Of a stretch of DNA of 64,000 bases, positions 24,522-34,779 are shown piece after piece. The notes below the pieces were generated by a model. It was not told the origin of the DNA, did no database searches, and worked only from the letters and a program-made list of their open reading frames with translations. Source of the stretch: Spirometra erinaceieuropaei (lineage: Eukaryota; Platyhelminthes; Cestoda; Diphyllobothriidea; Diphyllobothriidae); NCBI GenBank assembly GCA_902702965.1, contig CACRXP010000029.1, positions 365,702-429,701 on the forward strand, in the 5' to 3' direction. The position numbers and the translations under genes were made by a program. Every line of letters begins with the position of its first letter. Positions within the stretch are counted from its first letter, which is position 1.

Positions 24522-24936
24522 TACCTCGAGAGGGCAAGTTCACAAAGAAGTCGATCGAACGTCGTTAGAGGCGCGCGAGCGTGGGGGATGTAAACGGCAG
24601 TGAAACCAACCCCATCGGCAACCGAGCATCGATTTAATTTCAGGCCGAATCGCAAAGCCCACCAGCCCATGTACACTCACAAATGACAGAGCACGTACTC
24701 AGAGAGCCCCCCCCACACCATTTAGACATGCACGCCAAAGCATACACAAATGCAAAATTAGGCTCAAGTGCGTTTCGAGGCTACGGACGAAATGCTATTT
24801 CAGTCAACGCACACTACCGAGCAGAATAGGGGGTGGAATGGAGATTTCGGCAAAGGCTCCGGCAGATGCCAGCGCCGCAGACCACATACGAAGCAACATC
24901 GAAATATGAGCGAAAATGCGAGTCACTGGAAGCCAC

Positions 24937-24998
24937 TCCGAAGGCGGGGACACGATCGAATAAAGTTTTTGTTCTAACAATCGCGCCTCCTTCTCAAC
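24937..24998. mobile_element. minimal PLE-2 two-ended remnant
   Basis: 'ggggacacgatcg' (outermost part of a minus-strand tail) is joined to 'aataaagtttttgttctaac', then 'aatcgcgcctccttctcaac' (outermost part of a plus-strand tail). No hammerhead core remains. It looks like an extreme deletion of the two-tailed form. Confidence 0.45.
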
Positions 24999-25621
24999 GT
25001 TCAAATACACTGTGGTAATTAGAGCACGTCGCACTCAGGCAACTGAAGCATCGGAAACAGCGAGAGGCGCAAACAAGAAGAGGCACGATGTTATGCCTTT
25101 ATGGGAGCAAGTAGTCGTTTACAAAACCATCTTTTTGTGCGTAAATGACGATTGCCTCAAAAAAACGATGAAGCCGCAAAACCGGAAACAGGTGCGTACG
25201 CCGGTTGTCATGCCACAGAGTCTTTTTTCAAAAAACCCATATTTTTCTGATAAAAGTACGGAAGGAGAAACTACACAAAACGAGCGGCTTAAACCGAAGG
25301 CACGACGCTCGCATCGGTAAGGATAGGTTGGGTAACCCTACTGGGTTTAGCATGTTCAAGTAACAACACTATTTGTTTCAGAAGGCCTTGTTTTGTTTAT
25401 TAAGCAATAGCTACCGGGAAGACCCTTTGTGTGTCATCTAGGACTTTGATATAACCGCATGCACTGAATTTTTTCAGCATGACATTTTAGTGATATATTA
25501 TTTGACATGATGAGTTCCCTCCCCCTCCTCGTGATCCCTTTGTCTTACCTTAATACCCTAGTTACCCAATGTACTTGTATTGCCTTTCGTTGTCGACTCC
25601 GTACGCCGTGACTCACTTATT

Positions 25622-25896
25622 TTTTTTCCGGAGGAGTAGTTAAACCTTTTTGTGCCATATCGGTACTCAGCATACTATGCGTGCTTCAAGGATCGCCGGC
25701 TGCGTCTTGGTTTACTTTGCCTCGGTTAGAACACAAACGCTCTGCTTCCTCGATATCTCTGAACGGTTTCTGTTATCGAACGCGTGCGCCTGACTTATTT
25801 ATTTCTCTAGGAATCCACGTGCACGGTCCCTCTCATAAACAATAATAAGACGGTTGACTTTAGTTGAGAGGTGGAGTTACACAACCTACCGTTGCG
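25622..25896 (+). repeat. direct repeat, copy 1 of 2
   Basis: It shares 'tagttaaacctttttgtg', 'cctcggttagaacacaaacg' and 'cctcgatatctctga' in order with 26466-26726. The two copies are in the same orientation, about 840 bp apart start to start. The ends have no TG...CA, so I do not call them LTRs. Confidence 0.7.
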
Positions 25897-26174
25897 GTGT
25901 TGTTTTAGTGCGCCAAATGTACGACCTGTAAAAAACCCTGGTGCAACTTTCACGAGCAATTTATCGTCAGGCTACATTATTTCAGCTACTTTGTTTTTTT
26001 CTTTTTCTACTCGCGACTGACTGGTTTGTTTCTTACAAGATACGTGTTCCGTGTTCCACTTTTGCCCTATTGGTCAGAGATATGGCGCTGTTTACTGTGA
26101 GATTGAATATCGGAAGAGAGGTCAGGTAGTCAGCACACGGGGAACCAACCATTTTCTCGAAGGCGACAGTATAC

Positions 26175-26392
26175 CTGGAGCTCATCCCGATATGTCATTT
26201 TACAGCTTTGAGAGTTAATTAGCCGCAAAAAAGTTCGCTCTAGAAGCTGGCTACTGTTAGCTTGCAATACTAATTGTCCACTGAACCAACACCTTACGAT
26301 CGAGAAGTCTGTTGAATATACAGGCCCCTGTCCTCCGACGAATGTGTGCAACATCGTCTGACTATTTGGGCAAGTGAACTCAAAAGGAACAA
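26175..26392 (-). CDS. weak candidate exon, unknown protein
   Basis: On the minus strand the frame is open for 128 codons across the unique DNA between the two direct repeats. A good donor ('ctccag|gtatac') ends this segment at 26175. The proposed acceptor ('catgaattag', 26393) has only a weak pyrimidine tract. The peptide includes 'VPFEFTCPNSQ' and 'GGQGPVYSTDF'. I do not recognise it; it may be chance. Confidence 0.2.
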
Positions 26393-26465
26393 CTAATTCA
26401 TGAGGTGGCGGCGTGCGCAAAATGCTAATTAAATTTGCAATAAGGTCTACATGCGTTTTTAGCAC

Positions 26466-26726
26466 ATTTTTTTCCGGAAGAGTAGTTAAACCTTTTTGTG
26501 ACATGTCGGTACTCACTATACTACGCCTGCTGCAAGATCGTCGACTGCGTTTTGGTTTACTTCGCCTCGGTTAGAACACAAACGGTCTGTTTCCTCGATA
26601 TCTCTGAGCAGTTTCTGTTGTCGAAATCGTACGCCCGACCTATTTGTTTCCTTAAGATAACTTGTGCATTATAAGCCAGTTAAGTTTATTTTAGAGTTGA
26701 AGTTACACAACCAGCCGTTGCCCTCG
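26466..26726 (+). repeat. direct repeat, copy 2 of 2
   Basis: Second copy of the 25622-25896 repeat, with many substitutions and small gaps. Confidence 0.7.
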
Positions 26727-26739
26727 CATTTCCCACTGG

Positions 26740-27360
26740 GTGTCGACGTTCCATGCTGTTCCGTCTCTCGAAATTACCTGGGTATTTCAGACTGAACCAC
26801 GAGAAGCACGCATTTCACAGTTACTCCAACAGAACAACAATGCGCTGATCATATAACCATGCAAGGAATGGAATGGGTAAAATATTCATCGATCAGTGAC
26901 ACGGATCCGAAGAAGACTACTCTCGGCTCTGCATGCCGGCACCAAGTAAATGTATCCATTGTCTCAGTTGCCTTTATCACTTCTAGACTTTTCCTGTTAC
27001 CGATACGATCAATGCATGACCCCCTGACTGACCATGATGGCTGCCCGCAACACCAGTATTTGAAAGGTGTATTTCGGTTAGTCATCTTTTCCTTATGCTC
27101 CCGATAGTTACAATGTCCGACTATGGATAAAAATTCTTACTTGTTCCAACTACGTAATATTAAATATTCTGCTATTTTCCCTATTTCATTTGGACGGCAC
27201 TTGTGCAAGTACTTCTCCAGCTCTTTAGAAACTCCATGACTGTCACAGAGAAATATTTCACCAGTTTTGCAGTGTTTTCTCTTGCCATTTCCATTGCCTT
27301 TAAGCCCACTCCAGCTATCTTTGGAGTGGTTGAAGCTTGGCAGCTCTCCTGCACAGCGGC
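26740..27360. other. unannotated stretch
   Basis: I see no recognisable gene or element. Confidence 0.4.
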
Positions 27361-27369
27361 TACTTCATA

Positions 27370-27535
27370 AAATTATTAGAAGTATATTTCGTAAGAAGAC
27401 ATGGACAGAGCAATACACAAATTTCTACGCTTTTTTCCCACTAAACCAGGTACGAAGCTTGGTTCGCTGCTTCACCAACCGAGCTAAGAGAATCTGTACC
27501 TCAGGTAGGCCCAAAAGTTTATCAACGCGTTTGTA
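27370..27535 (+). mobile_element. PLE-3 reverse transcriptase tail fragment
   Basis: It encodes 'RSIFRKKTWTEQYTNFYAFF' followed by 'SLVRCFTNRAKRIC', the conserved end of the Penelope-type RT. It is almost the same segment as 28040-28160 in the next copy, so this is a separate truncated unit upstream in tandem. Confidence 0.65.
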
Positions 27536-27539
27536 TTCG

Positions 27540-29060
27540 TCGATTTCATAAGACCTGCAAATCCTAATAGGAAAACGATGCTGTTCCTTGACGTTGCGTC
27601 TTTGTTCACTAGCATTCCTCTCATTGAAACGATCTAATTTTTATGTGACGAGATTGTAAAGCTGGATTTCCCAGTGGGAATACCGGTCGGAGACCTAAGG
27701 GAATTGCTCTTTCTGTGCACGACAAATGTCCATTTCAGATTCAATAGTTAATCTTACCACCAGATCGACGGCATAGTGATGGGATCACCTCCTGGACCTC
27801 TACTAGGCGATGTCTTCATGGGAAAACTAGAGAAAGAACATCTCTGTCCACTGATAAAGAACCTTTATTCCTATACTCGGTATGTTATTAACATTTTCGC
27901 AATAACAGATGAAAAGCTTGATTCGAACACCTTCCTTTATAAAATAGATTAGGCTCACTCAGCGTTCTTGGAAAAAGGGAAAAACAGAATGCCTCACCTT
28001 TATTGATATCCTACTTAATCGAATGCCGGATGGAACAATTAGTAGAAGTGTATTGCGCAAGAAAACGTGTAGAGGACAATACACGAATTTCTACAGTTTT
28101 GTCTAGCTAAGCCAGCAACGAAGCTTGGTTCGCTGCCTTACTAACCGAGCTAGGAGAAATTGCCCTACACATGGGCTTAAAAATAAACTCGCCATTATAC
28201 GAAACACTCTGAGAGAAAACGGCTATCCTGAAAGGTTTATCAACAAATGTATGGAGGGATGGCCTCTAAAATCTGATGTGTCGACTGCTGAGAAGCAGGA
28301 GTTATTTCGTACACTGTCATTTCGAGGGGATCCGGCCAGCGAGCTTCTACATCGCGGATTAAACGCTGCAATCGTGCGCACGTACCCACCCTTTCATAAG
28401 CTGTCCGTTTCTTCGCCGTCAAGGTAAGGGCGAACTGCCTTTTCAGACCTCTTTAATGTGCATCTACGTCTTCACTTGCTTTTGTGAGGCAGGTCATATT
28501 GGTCGAACAACTAGGCCTCTGTCTAAGCGGTTGCGAGAGTACCATCCTACCTGGCTAAACCAAGGTGTGGAAAGGTCCCTCTTTTGGCTCACTTAGTTGA
28601 CAGTGGTCACCGAGTAGACGCCAACCAAGCATTCCGAGTCATCTATAAGGTGCCGACGAGACAATCCAAGTTCCTACGTCAGCGAATACTTGCGACGGCA
28701 GGGGCAGTGGCCATACGGTTAGCCAACCCAGCCTTGTGCTCGCTTAAAGCGTTTGTACAGGCGCTAAGGCTCCCCCCGACAAAGACGAACCCAGCATGCG
28801 TGTTCATACCAGCCACGTCACGGTACAGCGACGAAACACGGACACCTAATCGCTAGACGCCTTCCACCTCCCCCTCCCTCTCCCTAAACCCCGGACAGAA
28901 CTAAAACCTGACCACTGAGCTCTGAACGCCCTTCAACCCTCTCACGCATCTCGACTTTTATTGGATGTTTACCTCCGCTATTCTGCCCTTATATTATTGT
29001 AGAGGCCCGATGATAAATAATCGAAAGCGTACTTTTGCCTGACTTCATTTCTTAGGAGTC
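27540..29060 (+). pseudogene. PLE-3: reverse transcriptase plus GIY-YIG, decayed, near full C-terminal two thirds
   Basis: RT motifs appear in order over several frames. 'MLFLDVASLFTSIPL' is at about 27570-27615 and 'QIDGIVMGSPPGPLLGDVF' at about 27760-27825. 'RYVINIFAI' near 27880-27905 should carry the catalytic YVDD, but both Asp are lost. The thumb/linker follows as 'RKKTCRGQYTNFYSF' and 'LRENGYPERFINKCME'. The GIY-YIG part begins near 28450 (CIYVFTCFCEAGHIGRTTRP) and ends with a conserved 'AFRVIYKVPTRQSKFLRQR' region. Stops and frameshifts occur throughout. A tail motif 'gatgataaataatcgaaa' lies at about 29008-29025. In PLEs the RT copies the RNA and the GIY-YIG nuclease cuts the target. 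With the catalytic Asp gone, this copy cannot be active. Confidence 0.8.
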
Positions 29061-29234
29061 ATTATCAACTGATGGCAAAAAATTGAGATGCTGACATCTA
29101 TGTGTTAGCTACCACTAGGTTGTAAGCTGCTGCATGAGGTAGCCAAAAAGTTCCTAATGTTTTAGCCCATAAAAATTAATAAATTAGATCTTAGCTACGA
29201 CACTGCTACTGCTATCGCGCGCACATAGACTTCT

Positions 29235-29850
29235 TCACCTTGAAAGTAAGGATAGACTGCCTTTTCAGACCTTTTCACCGTGCATCTACGCCTTCAATTG
29301 CTCCTGTGGGGTTGGTTATATTGGTTGAACATCTAGGCGTCTATTCAAGCCGATAAAATAACAGCATCCTGCCTAATTAAATCAAGTAGTGGATCACTTG
29401 GTTGACAGCGTCCACGGGGTAGACGTCAACCAAGCATTCCAGGTCATCTATCAAGTGCTGGTGAGACACTCCAAATTGCTGCATCAGCGGATACTTGCGA
29501 CGACAGAGGCAGTGGCCATAGGGCTAGTTAACCCAACCTTGAGCTCGCAGAAAGCGTCTGTGCAAGCTCCAAGACTCCCATAGGCAAAGGCAGACTCAGC
29601 ATGTGTACTCACACGCGTCACGCTAAGATGAAACAAGGACAGCCAATTGTCAGACACATTCTCCCTCCCCTCCCTAAGCCCCTGACCGAATCGCACACTG
29701 ATTCCATGACGTAAGAACGCCCTCAACCCGCCCCCCCCCCATTTGGACTTATATTGGCTGTATAACTTTTGCTACTCAACAGTCCCTTATAGTACTGTAC
29801 AGAACGGATGATGAATAATCGAAAACGTACTTTTGCCGGACTTGACCTCA
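29235..29850 (+). pseudogene. PLE-3 GIY-YIG 3' end, second tandem copy
   Basis: This repeats the 28430-29040 segment. 'gtgcatctacgccttcaatt' opens the GIY-YIG part, 'NQAFQVIYQVLVRHSKLLHQ' follows, and 'gatgaataatcgaaaacgta' is the tail. The RT part is absent, so it is 5' truncated. Same-strand partial copies next to each other are a known habit of Penelope elements. Confidence 0.75.
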
Positions 29851-29859
29851 TACAAAAAC

Positions 29860-30380
29860 GCAACGACGTTTGTCAAGGGGAACTTTGCGCAGCGATCAAC
29901 AGCCGTGGACAGAATGTATGAGAAAGTTCATCCCGGCTAGAGATTCCATGCGGCAATCAGTAGGAAAGAATATTGGCAGCCTAGATAAAAGCATCTGGAC
30001 AGAGGTAAGTAGTTTAAATTGGATCCCGAAAGTGTGAGAGGTGGATACTATTTTATCTGTGCGCACAGCTGATCACGAACTCTCATTTACCCACTCATTC
30101 CTCTTTTCATAATAATAATACACAGTGAAACACCATTTACAGCTGTTACGCAGACAGCAAACCGACCGTTTTTAGCTAATTGTTTACCGGAAAATGATGT
30201 TTACTGACTGCCGGTTAAGTTCTGCCCGGCAGTGTCCTTTGTAGGCCAAATATAGGAGTACCTTGTGGCGGGCAAAATGTTTTCAGCGAAACTGCCCATT
30301 ACCAGTAATGGCGGCCCACTGGTGTTTCCTGATAATCAAATTTTATTACCATGAGCAGACACCGTCTCCAAGGTCAACAA
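29860..30380. other. unannotated stretch
   Basis: I see no recognisable gene or element. Confidence 0.4.
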
Positions 30381-30403
30381 CTGTGTTAGCAGTTAGTTCC
30401 AAA

Positions 30404-30592
30404 ATGTCCTTTTACAATTTGTGGGGTAGCATCGCCTCCAATAAACAAAAAGTATCATCAATAAAGATATCAGCGTCTGGGAAGATTATTTTTGACTTGT
30501 CGTCCTTGGCCGCTAGCAATAAAACCAAACCCAAGGCTAAGAAGACCGATGTTTTGATTCATGCCGAGTTGACCATTGAGCCAATACACTAG
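30404..30592 (+). CDS. small open frame, unknown, weak
   Basis: From the ATG at about 30404 the frame runs 62 codons to TAG at 30590-30592. It has a Lys-rich C-terminal part (KTKPKAKKTDVL). No family, no splice signal and no related copy was recognised. It could be chance. Confidence 0.15.
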   Translation: MSFYNLWGSIASNKQKVSSIKISASGKIIFDLSSLAASNKTKPKAKKTDVLIHAELTIEPIH

Positions 30593-30799
30593 CAACGAGC
30601 TAACGGTCCACGCCTTGTCTGTTACGTTCTGCAGTTTTCCGAGGTTAGCCAGGGAAGAAAGTTATAAGTGCATGCTTTTGGCGAGATGGATTACGGACGC
30701 CCCTTTTCACCCCAGACCTCTCCTTCGGCGGTCACATAGGCTGGCAGAAAACCCAAGGTCAGGCTGAAAATAATGACAGTTCTGGAATTATAATTTGAG

Positions 30800-31310
30800 A
30801 ACGAGGAATGATCCGTCGTAACAGATTCAAGGCAGTCCGCTGTGCTGGCCGTAGACGGGGTCGCAGGCCTGTGCCGCATTCCGTCCGTCCAACACTCCCG
30901 TCAATCACTGCCCGCGCGCGTGTGACTCAGCCTTCGGCGCGCCAACACCATGACGCCAATCAGTTTTTGTCTTCATTGATTGGCCGCAGGCGGAAAAAAC
31001 CCAGACGTATGCACTCACTTCGCGGCAGGACTAACAACCCAAAACTAATAGCACTCGGCTGGCGAGAACAACTGCTGCCACTATCTGCTGAGCCGTGTGT
31101 ATGTCCCCCGACTGTCCCTTACCCTGTCGGGCCTTTGATTTGGAAGGTCTCGAGTTTTCGATCACTGCACGGCGACAGATTCGATATATTGCTAATTTTT
31201 GATGAGTTTAATCGGTTCACCATTAACAGAGCGTTAAACCTACAAAATAGACCACACATTCAATTGACTTGCCGAGCTGGCCAGCCTTCTCCTTTTACTG
31301 TCTAGAACAT
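30800..31310. repeat. GC-rich repeat with long open frame
   Basis: A 165-codon plus-strand frame (30808-31305) lies in a GC-rich stretch. Part of it (about 30890-30960) is related in reverse to 2610-2680, so I treat it as a repeat and not as a gene. The basic N-terminus (RRRGRRP) reflects GC composition. Confidence 0.4.
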
Positions 31311-31480
31311 TTGGCGGATGGCCGACGGGTTTAACAACTGCTTACGTTGGACCTAATCAAGCCGACGGAGGGTAGAAGGGCCATTTTGGATATTTTCGGT
31401 CTGATAGCTTCTTTGCTCGCCTTCCGATGGTTTCTTTGTTGGTCACCGCCTGCGGCGGTTATTTAGGCACAATACAACTT

Positions 31481-31895
31481 GAAGAAGGAGACACGATCGC
31501 TGGAACAAGAGCTTTATTAGCCTGACGTTTCGGATTCCTGCTCGAATCCATCATCAGAGACAACAGCACATACGGGTGGTTCATGCACAAGGGGCTGCAG
31601 TATTTATAGGATGCAGTCGCCATTCTACCGCATACCTATGAATATTCACGGCTCCCCCCTTCATCCGGGATCGTCGCACTTGGTGTGATAATTGTTTGAT
31701 GGCCGACATTCACGTGGTTAACTGCTGCAATTTCATCACGTGTGTTGGATTTTGGTGTGATGATGGCTTGACCGTCTGACGCACCGACCCTGCTGTTGGG
31801 ACCAGTGTTCATCCGTGTGCTCTTCGCGTGGCTAATTACTCCGCCTAGGAGAAGTTTCAGCACCGAGTCTGGAAGGGGAGGGTCATTGCACTTGT
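31481..31895 (-). mobile_element. PLE-2 3' end, 5'-truncated
   Basis: Minus-strand tail with an intact hammerhead core (31520-31563), 3' UTR, and the last part of the PLE-2 frame ('NVGHQTIITPSATIPDEGG'). It breaks off near 31895, upstream of which the sequence no longer matches. No target duplication could be found. Confidence 0.75.
31520..31563 (-). ncRNA. hammerhead ribozyme, intact core
   Basis: On the minus strand the order is GTCT, CTGATGA (complement at 31551-31557), one extra T, stem II GGATTC/GAATCC with a loop, GAAA, CGTC, AGGC. GTCT and AGGC pair as a 4-bp stem I. The short self-complementary ACGT before the cut would form stem III only as a minimal or dimeric helix. Predicted cleavage is after GTC, between 31524 and 31523. 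Type I hammerheads with very short stem III are known from Penelope-like elements. The extra T between CTGATGA and stem II is a deviation from the usual core. Activity is inferred, not shown. Confidence 0.75.
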
Positions 31896-32114
31896 ATCCA
31901 AACTCCGTTATTTTGGTTATCCAGCAATGCAAAATTAGCAAAGCAAGTAAAACGCTCCTCAAAGAACTTTCTGCCACAGGCACAAAATACTCTAGAAGGC
32001 CGAAGACCTCAGTTTATTTGAGGGAAATATAGCTGTACACCCTTTCTGTTGCACACAGCAGAACTATGTCAAACATTTAAGAAAGGACTAACACCAAAGT
32101 ACAAAAGAAATTGT

Positions 32115-32475
32115 TTTAGAGTTGCGAAAATTCCCATTGAAGAATTCAAAAGACTTTCAAAAGATTCTCATCAGGCGGGCAAGCAGAAGTTTCTCCGTAG
32201 CTGGGGTGTGTAGAGGAGGGTCTGGGTGGGGGAGTTGAAAACAAAATTACCGTCAGTGTCAGCCACCTGCGTATAATTACCCGTCCCAGTGCCCGCCATC
32301 CCCTTCTCCCCCTGGCACTGACAGTAATTTTGTTTATCACTTCACCCACCCAGACCCTCCCCCCATACCCCAGTTACGGAAAAAATTCCGCTTGCCCGCA
32401 TTTTCTTTTAATCATTGCGATAGCAACATAAATGTATAGGCCTGATGAGAATTTACCGAAAGCCTACGTATGCTC
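32115..32475. repeat. inverted repeat related to PLE-3 3' ends
   Basis: The arms at about 32184-32270 and 32310-32400 are imperfect reverse complements, for example 'acaaaattaccgtcagtg' with 'cactgacagtaattttgt'. The left flank contains the reverse complement of the last 25 bases of the PLE-3 copy at 53086-53110. The right flank has a PLE-3-type tail motif, 'cctgatgagaatttaccgaa', at 32434-32453. This is probably two PLE-3 3' ends in opposite orientation with the coding part gone. Confidence 0.6.
32434..32475 (+). ncRNA. possible second hammerhead-like motif (PLE-3 type)
   Basis: CTGATGAG, a short spacer, CGAAA and 'gcctacgtatgctcgcc' occur in hammerhead order. Stem II would be only one base pair, and I could not find a consistent stem I, so this may not fold as a ribozyme. 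Related sequences occur at 29008-29030 and 53030-53055, at the same distance from PLE-3 ends. Confidence 0.3.
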
Positions 32476-32689
32476 GCCAAATTGTCTTTTGAACAAAAGA
32501 AATGCCAAGACTGCACGAAATATCTCGTGCGTTATCAGCATTTTAAAACATATGCACATCCATAAGTGCGTAATACAGTAGTAATTTGAAGCACATGTAT
32601 GTCACAGGCAACGTAGTATTATCTGTGTTCTGCAATCGTCATGATGAATGCCAGTAGGCCTATGCGCCGATGCCACATATAAATAAGAT

Positions 32690-34500
32690 ATATAAACAAA
32701 CGTTACTTAAATATTTATAGTAGGAACTTAGAAGTACTGCCTGTTAGCGTGAGACGTCAAGGCGGCAGCTGTCCTACTGCAATACCGATCCTGCCTCCTT
32801 TTAAAGACTTCTGCAGATGTAGGCATAACAACGGCCTCAGGAGAAGCACTGCAAGCTTCAGCCACTCTGACGGAGGAGGAAAACTTCCTTTTGTCCAGCC
32901 TGGCAGCAGCCACGAGTGGTTTGAGTAGATAACCTCATTGGCTAGTATAAGTTGCTGACTTGAGGGAGACTTCTGGCTTAAGACAGCAGACTTGACCGCA
33001 TATAATGCGGAAAATTTGTATTAGATCGGCCCGTAGCTGCCCGAACCTCAAAGTAAAGAGGTCGAAATTAACCAAACGCTTTTCGTATAGTAGCGAGCTC
33101 TGTCCAGTTAAGAGTTTCTTGCACGCCGTTGAACTTTTCCCAGCATGGTTAAGTTTTCAACGGCCCAGGGTGTCAACGCTTGAATGGAAAACCCCAGGTG
33201 CGGCCGACAAAAGTCCGAAAGACCTTAGAAAAAGAAGAGAATGTCTGCTTGACGAGGGACAGGATTGACATCGCGTAATTGGCTACCTTCGACCAGTGCA
33301 GCAAAGGCTTAAGTGAAATTGTGGTCCGCACAGCCAAGTCCCTCTAGGCGCCACTTCTTGCAATGATATGCCAGTAAGGCTTAGACCATGCGGTTAGCGG
33401 AACTGCTTCCGGCAACGAGTAGAAAGTTGCACTTGTTCCGATTAAACGGCATAAGCCAGTCTTCCGACAATTACTCGAGTTGGTTTAGGTTTGCCTGCAA
33501 TCGCTCTTCGTCGACTTCATTTCGGATGATGCAAATTTCCAATCGGCTGGCAGACATCTGGCCTCGAAGAATGCATGGTAAATCATAGATGGTGGATTTG
33601 GCAACTCACAAACGAGTTCCTTCAGAATCTTCGTCGTTATCACATCGGTACTTGGAGATTTTGATTTCTCCGACTCTAAAACAACTGCTTCGGTGAACTC
33701 AACGGTCTCAGTTATTGTGGCTTATTTGAAGTCACCCACCGGAGGGTTGATTCCAGCTTCCCGAAAGAAAACAGACTGGAGGAATTCTAAAAGATGGCCA
33801 GCTTTTGCCCTATTTTCAGTAAGGTCAATGTCTTCTTTTCGCTGCTCCGTCTAACATAACCGCAGAATAGTTTCGGGTTCTTCGCGACACGGTTAAGCAG
33901 ATCCAGTCCGAATTTACGTCTTGTTCTGTGAATATGGTCCTTGACTCGACTTCTTTATATTCGCATTTATATTCCATATTCATTAATATGGAGAGTCCGT
34001 CAGTAAGCAATCTTTTCCTCAACCTCCGCTGTCTATTTGCCTAAATTTTAAGGCTCAGCCCCATTCAATGTGAGGCGCGATAAAGGAACCCATGATCAGG
34101 ATACACGGCCTTGTAGCAAGCTTTTGAGCCCCCACAGCAGACGAGCCGTAGAGACCCTTCTCGGCGGTCGACAGACCGTCAAGACACTGGGGCTTTGGTG
34201 AATCCGACACTTTAGTGGACAGTCATGTTACCTAGGAAATATGCGCTAACTTATCTCCTTGGTCTAATACGACGGGCCCATGTTTTGCGCACATGAGTAC
34301 ATCTCCTCTCGGACGCCCTTCCCTTGGTCTTCCAAACAACTGGAAGGCAGGCATGGTTAACTCACGGTTGTCCACTTGTTGGGATAAGCCGTTTTTCGTT
34401 ATAGAGATTACGTCTGGAGATAGATCCCAAAGATGGGTCTTCAGCTTGTAGAACTTTGATAACATGCTCTGCGCATCAGTGTGCATGAATGTCAGTCAGT
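32690..34500 (-). pseudogene. CR1-type LINE, internally deleted
   Basis: Minus strand. The start (34500-34230) encodes an AP-type endonuclease N-terminal region with 'DVISITKNGLSQQV' (family usually ITETWL). Bases 34030-33540 encode the region before the RT, ending 'HAFFEARCLPADW'. The frame then jumps at about 33537 straight to post-palm sequence ('EVDEERLQANLNQLE'), so the RT fingers/palm with the catalytic Asp pair are missing. Bases 33540-32690 encode the thumb and C-terminal part, up to 'VFKRRQDRYCS'. It has stops and frameshifts and could not move on its own. Confidence 0.7.
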
Positions 34501-34779
34501 ATCAGTCAGTATATTTGGAGTACAAGACAGAAGCCCTGAAAGCTCCATTTAAAGGCGTGAAGGAAAATAGTTAATGTAAAAAGTCTGCATACGGTGTTAG
34601 TGTGCGGAGGACATAAATCTCATAGTGGAACATGAATGCGAAAAACTTATGGCATTTGCGGAATAACTGCGAAAAGATTGTTTCCCGCATTCGCTCTGTG
34701 AAAATCTTCATTTAGGTCAAGTGTAATGCACACAAAAGGAGCTATTGAATTGATGTTAGTAGGACGTTTATGGTCATTT

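Noticed and set aside
25622..26726. LTR retrotransposon with two LTRs
   Set aside because: No TG...CA ends, no primer-binding site or polypurine tract seen, and only about 570 bp between the repeats.
30808..31305. 165-codon gene
   Set aside because: GC-rich, partly repeated at 2.6 kb in reverse, no motif and no splice context.
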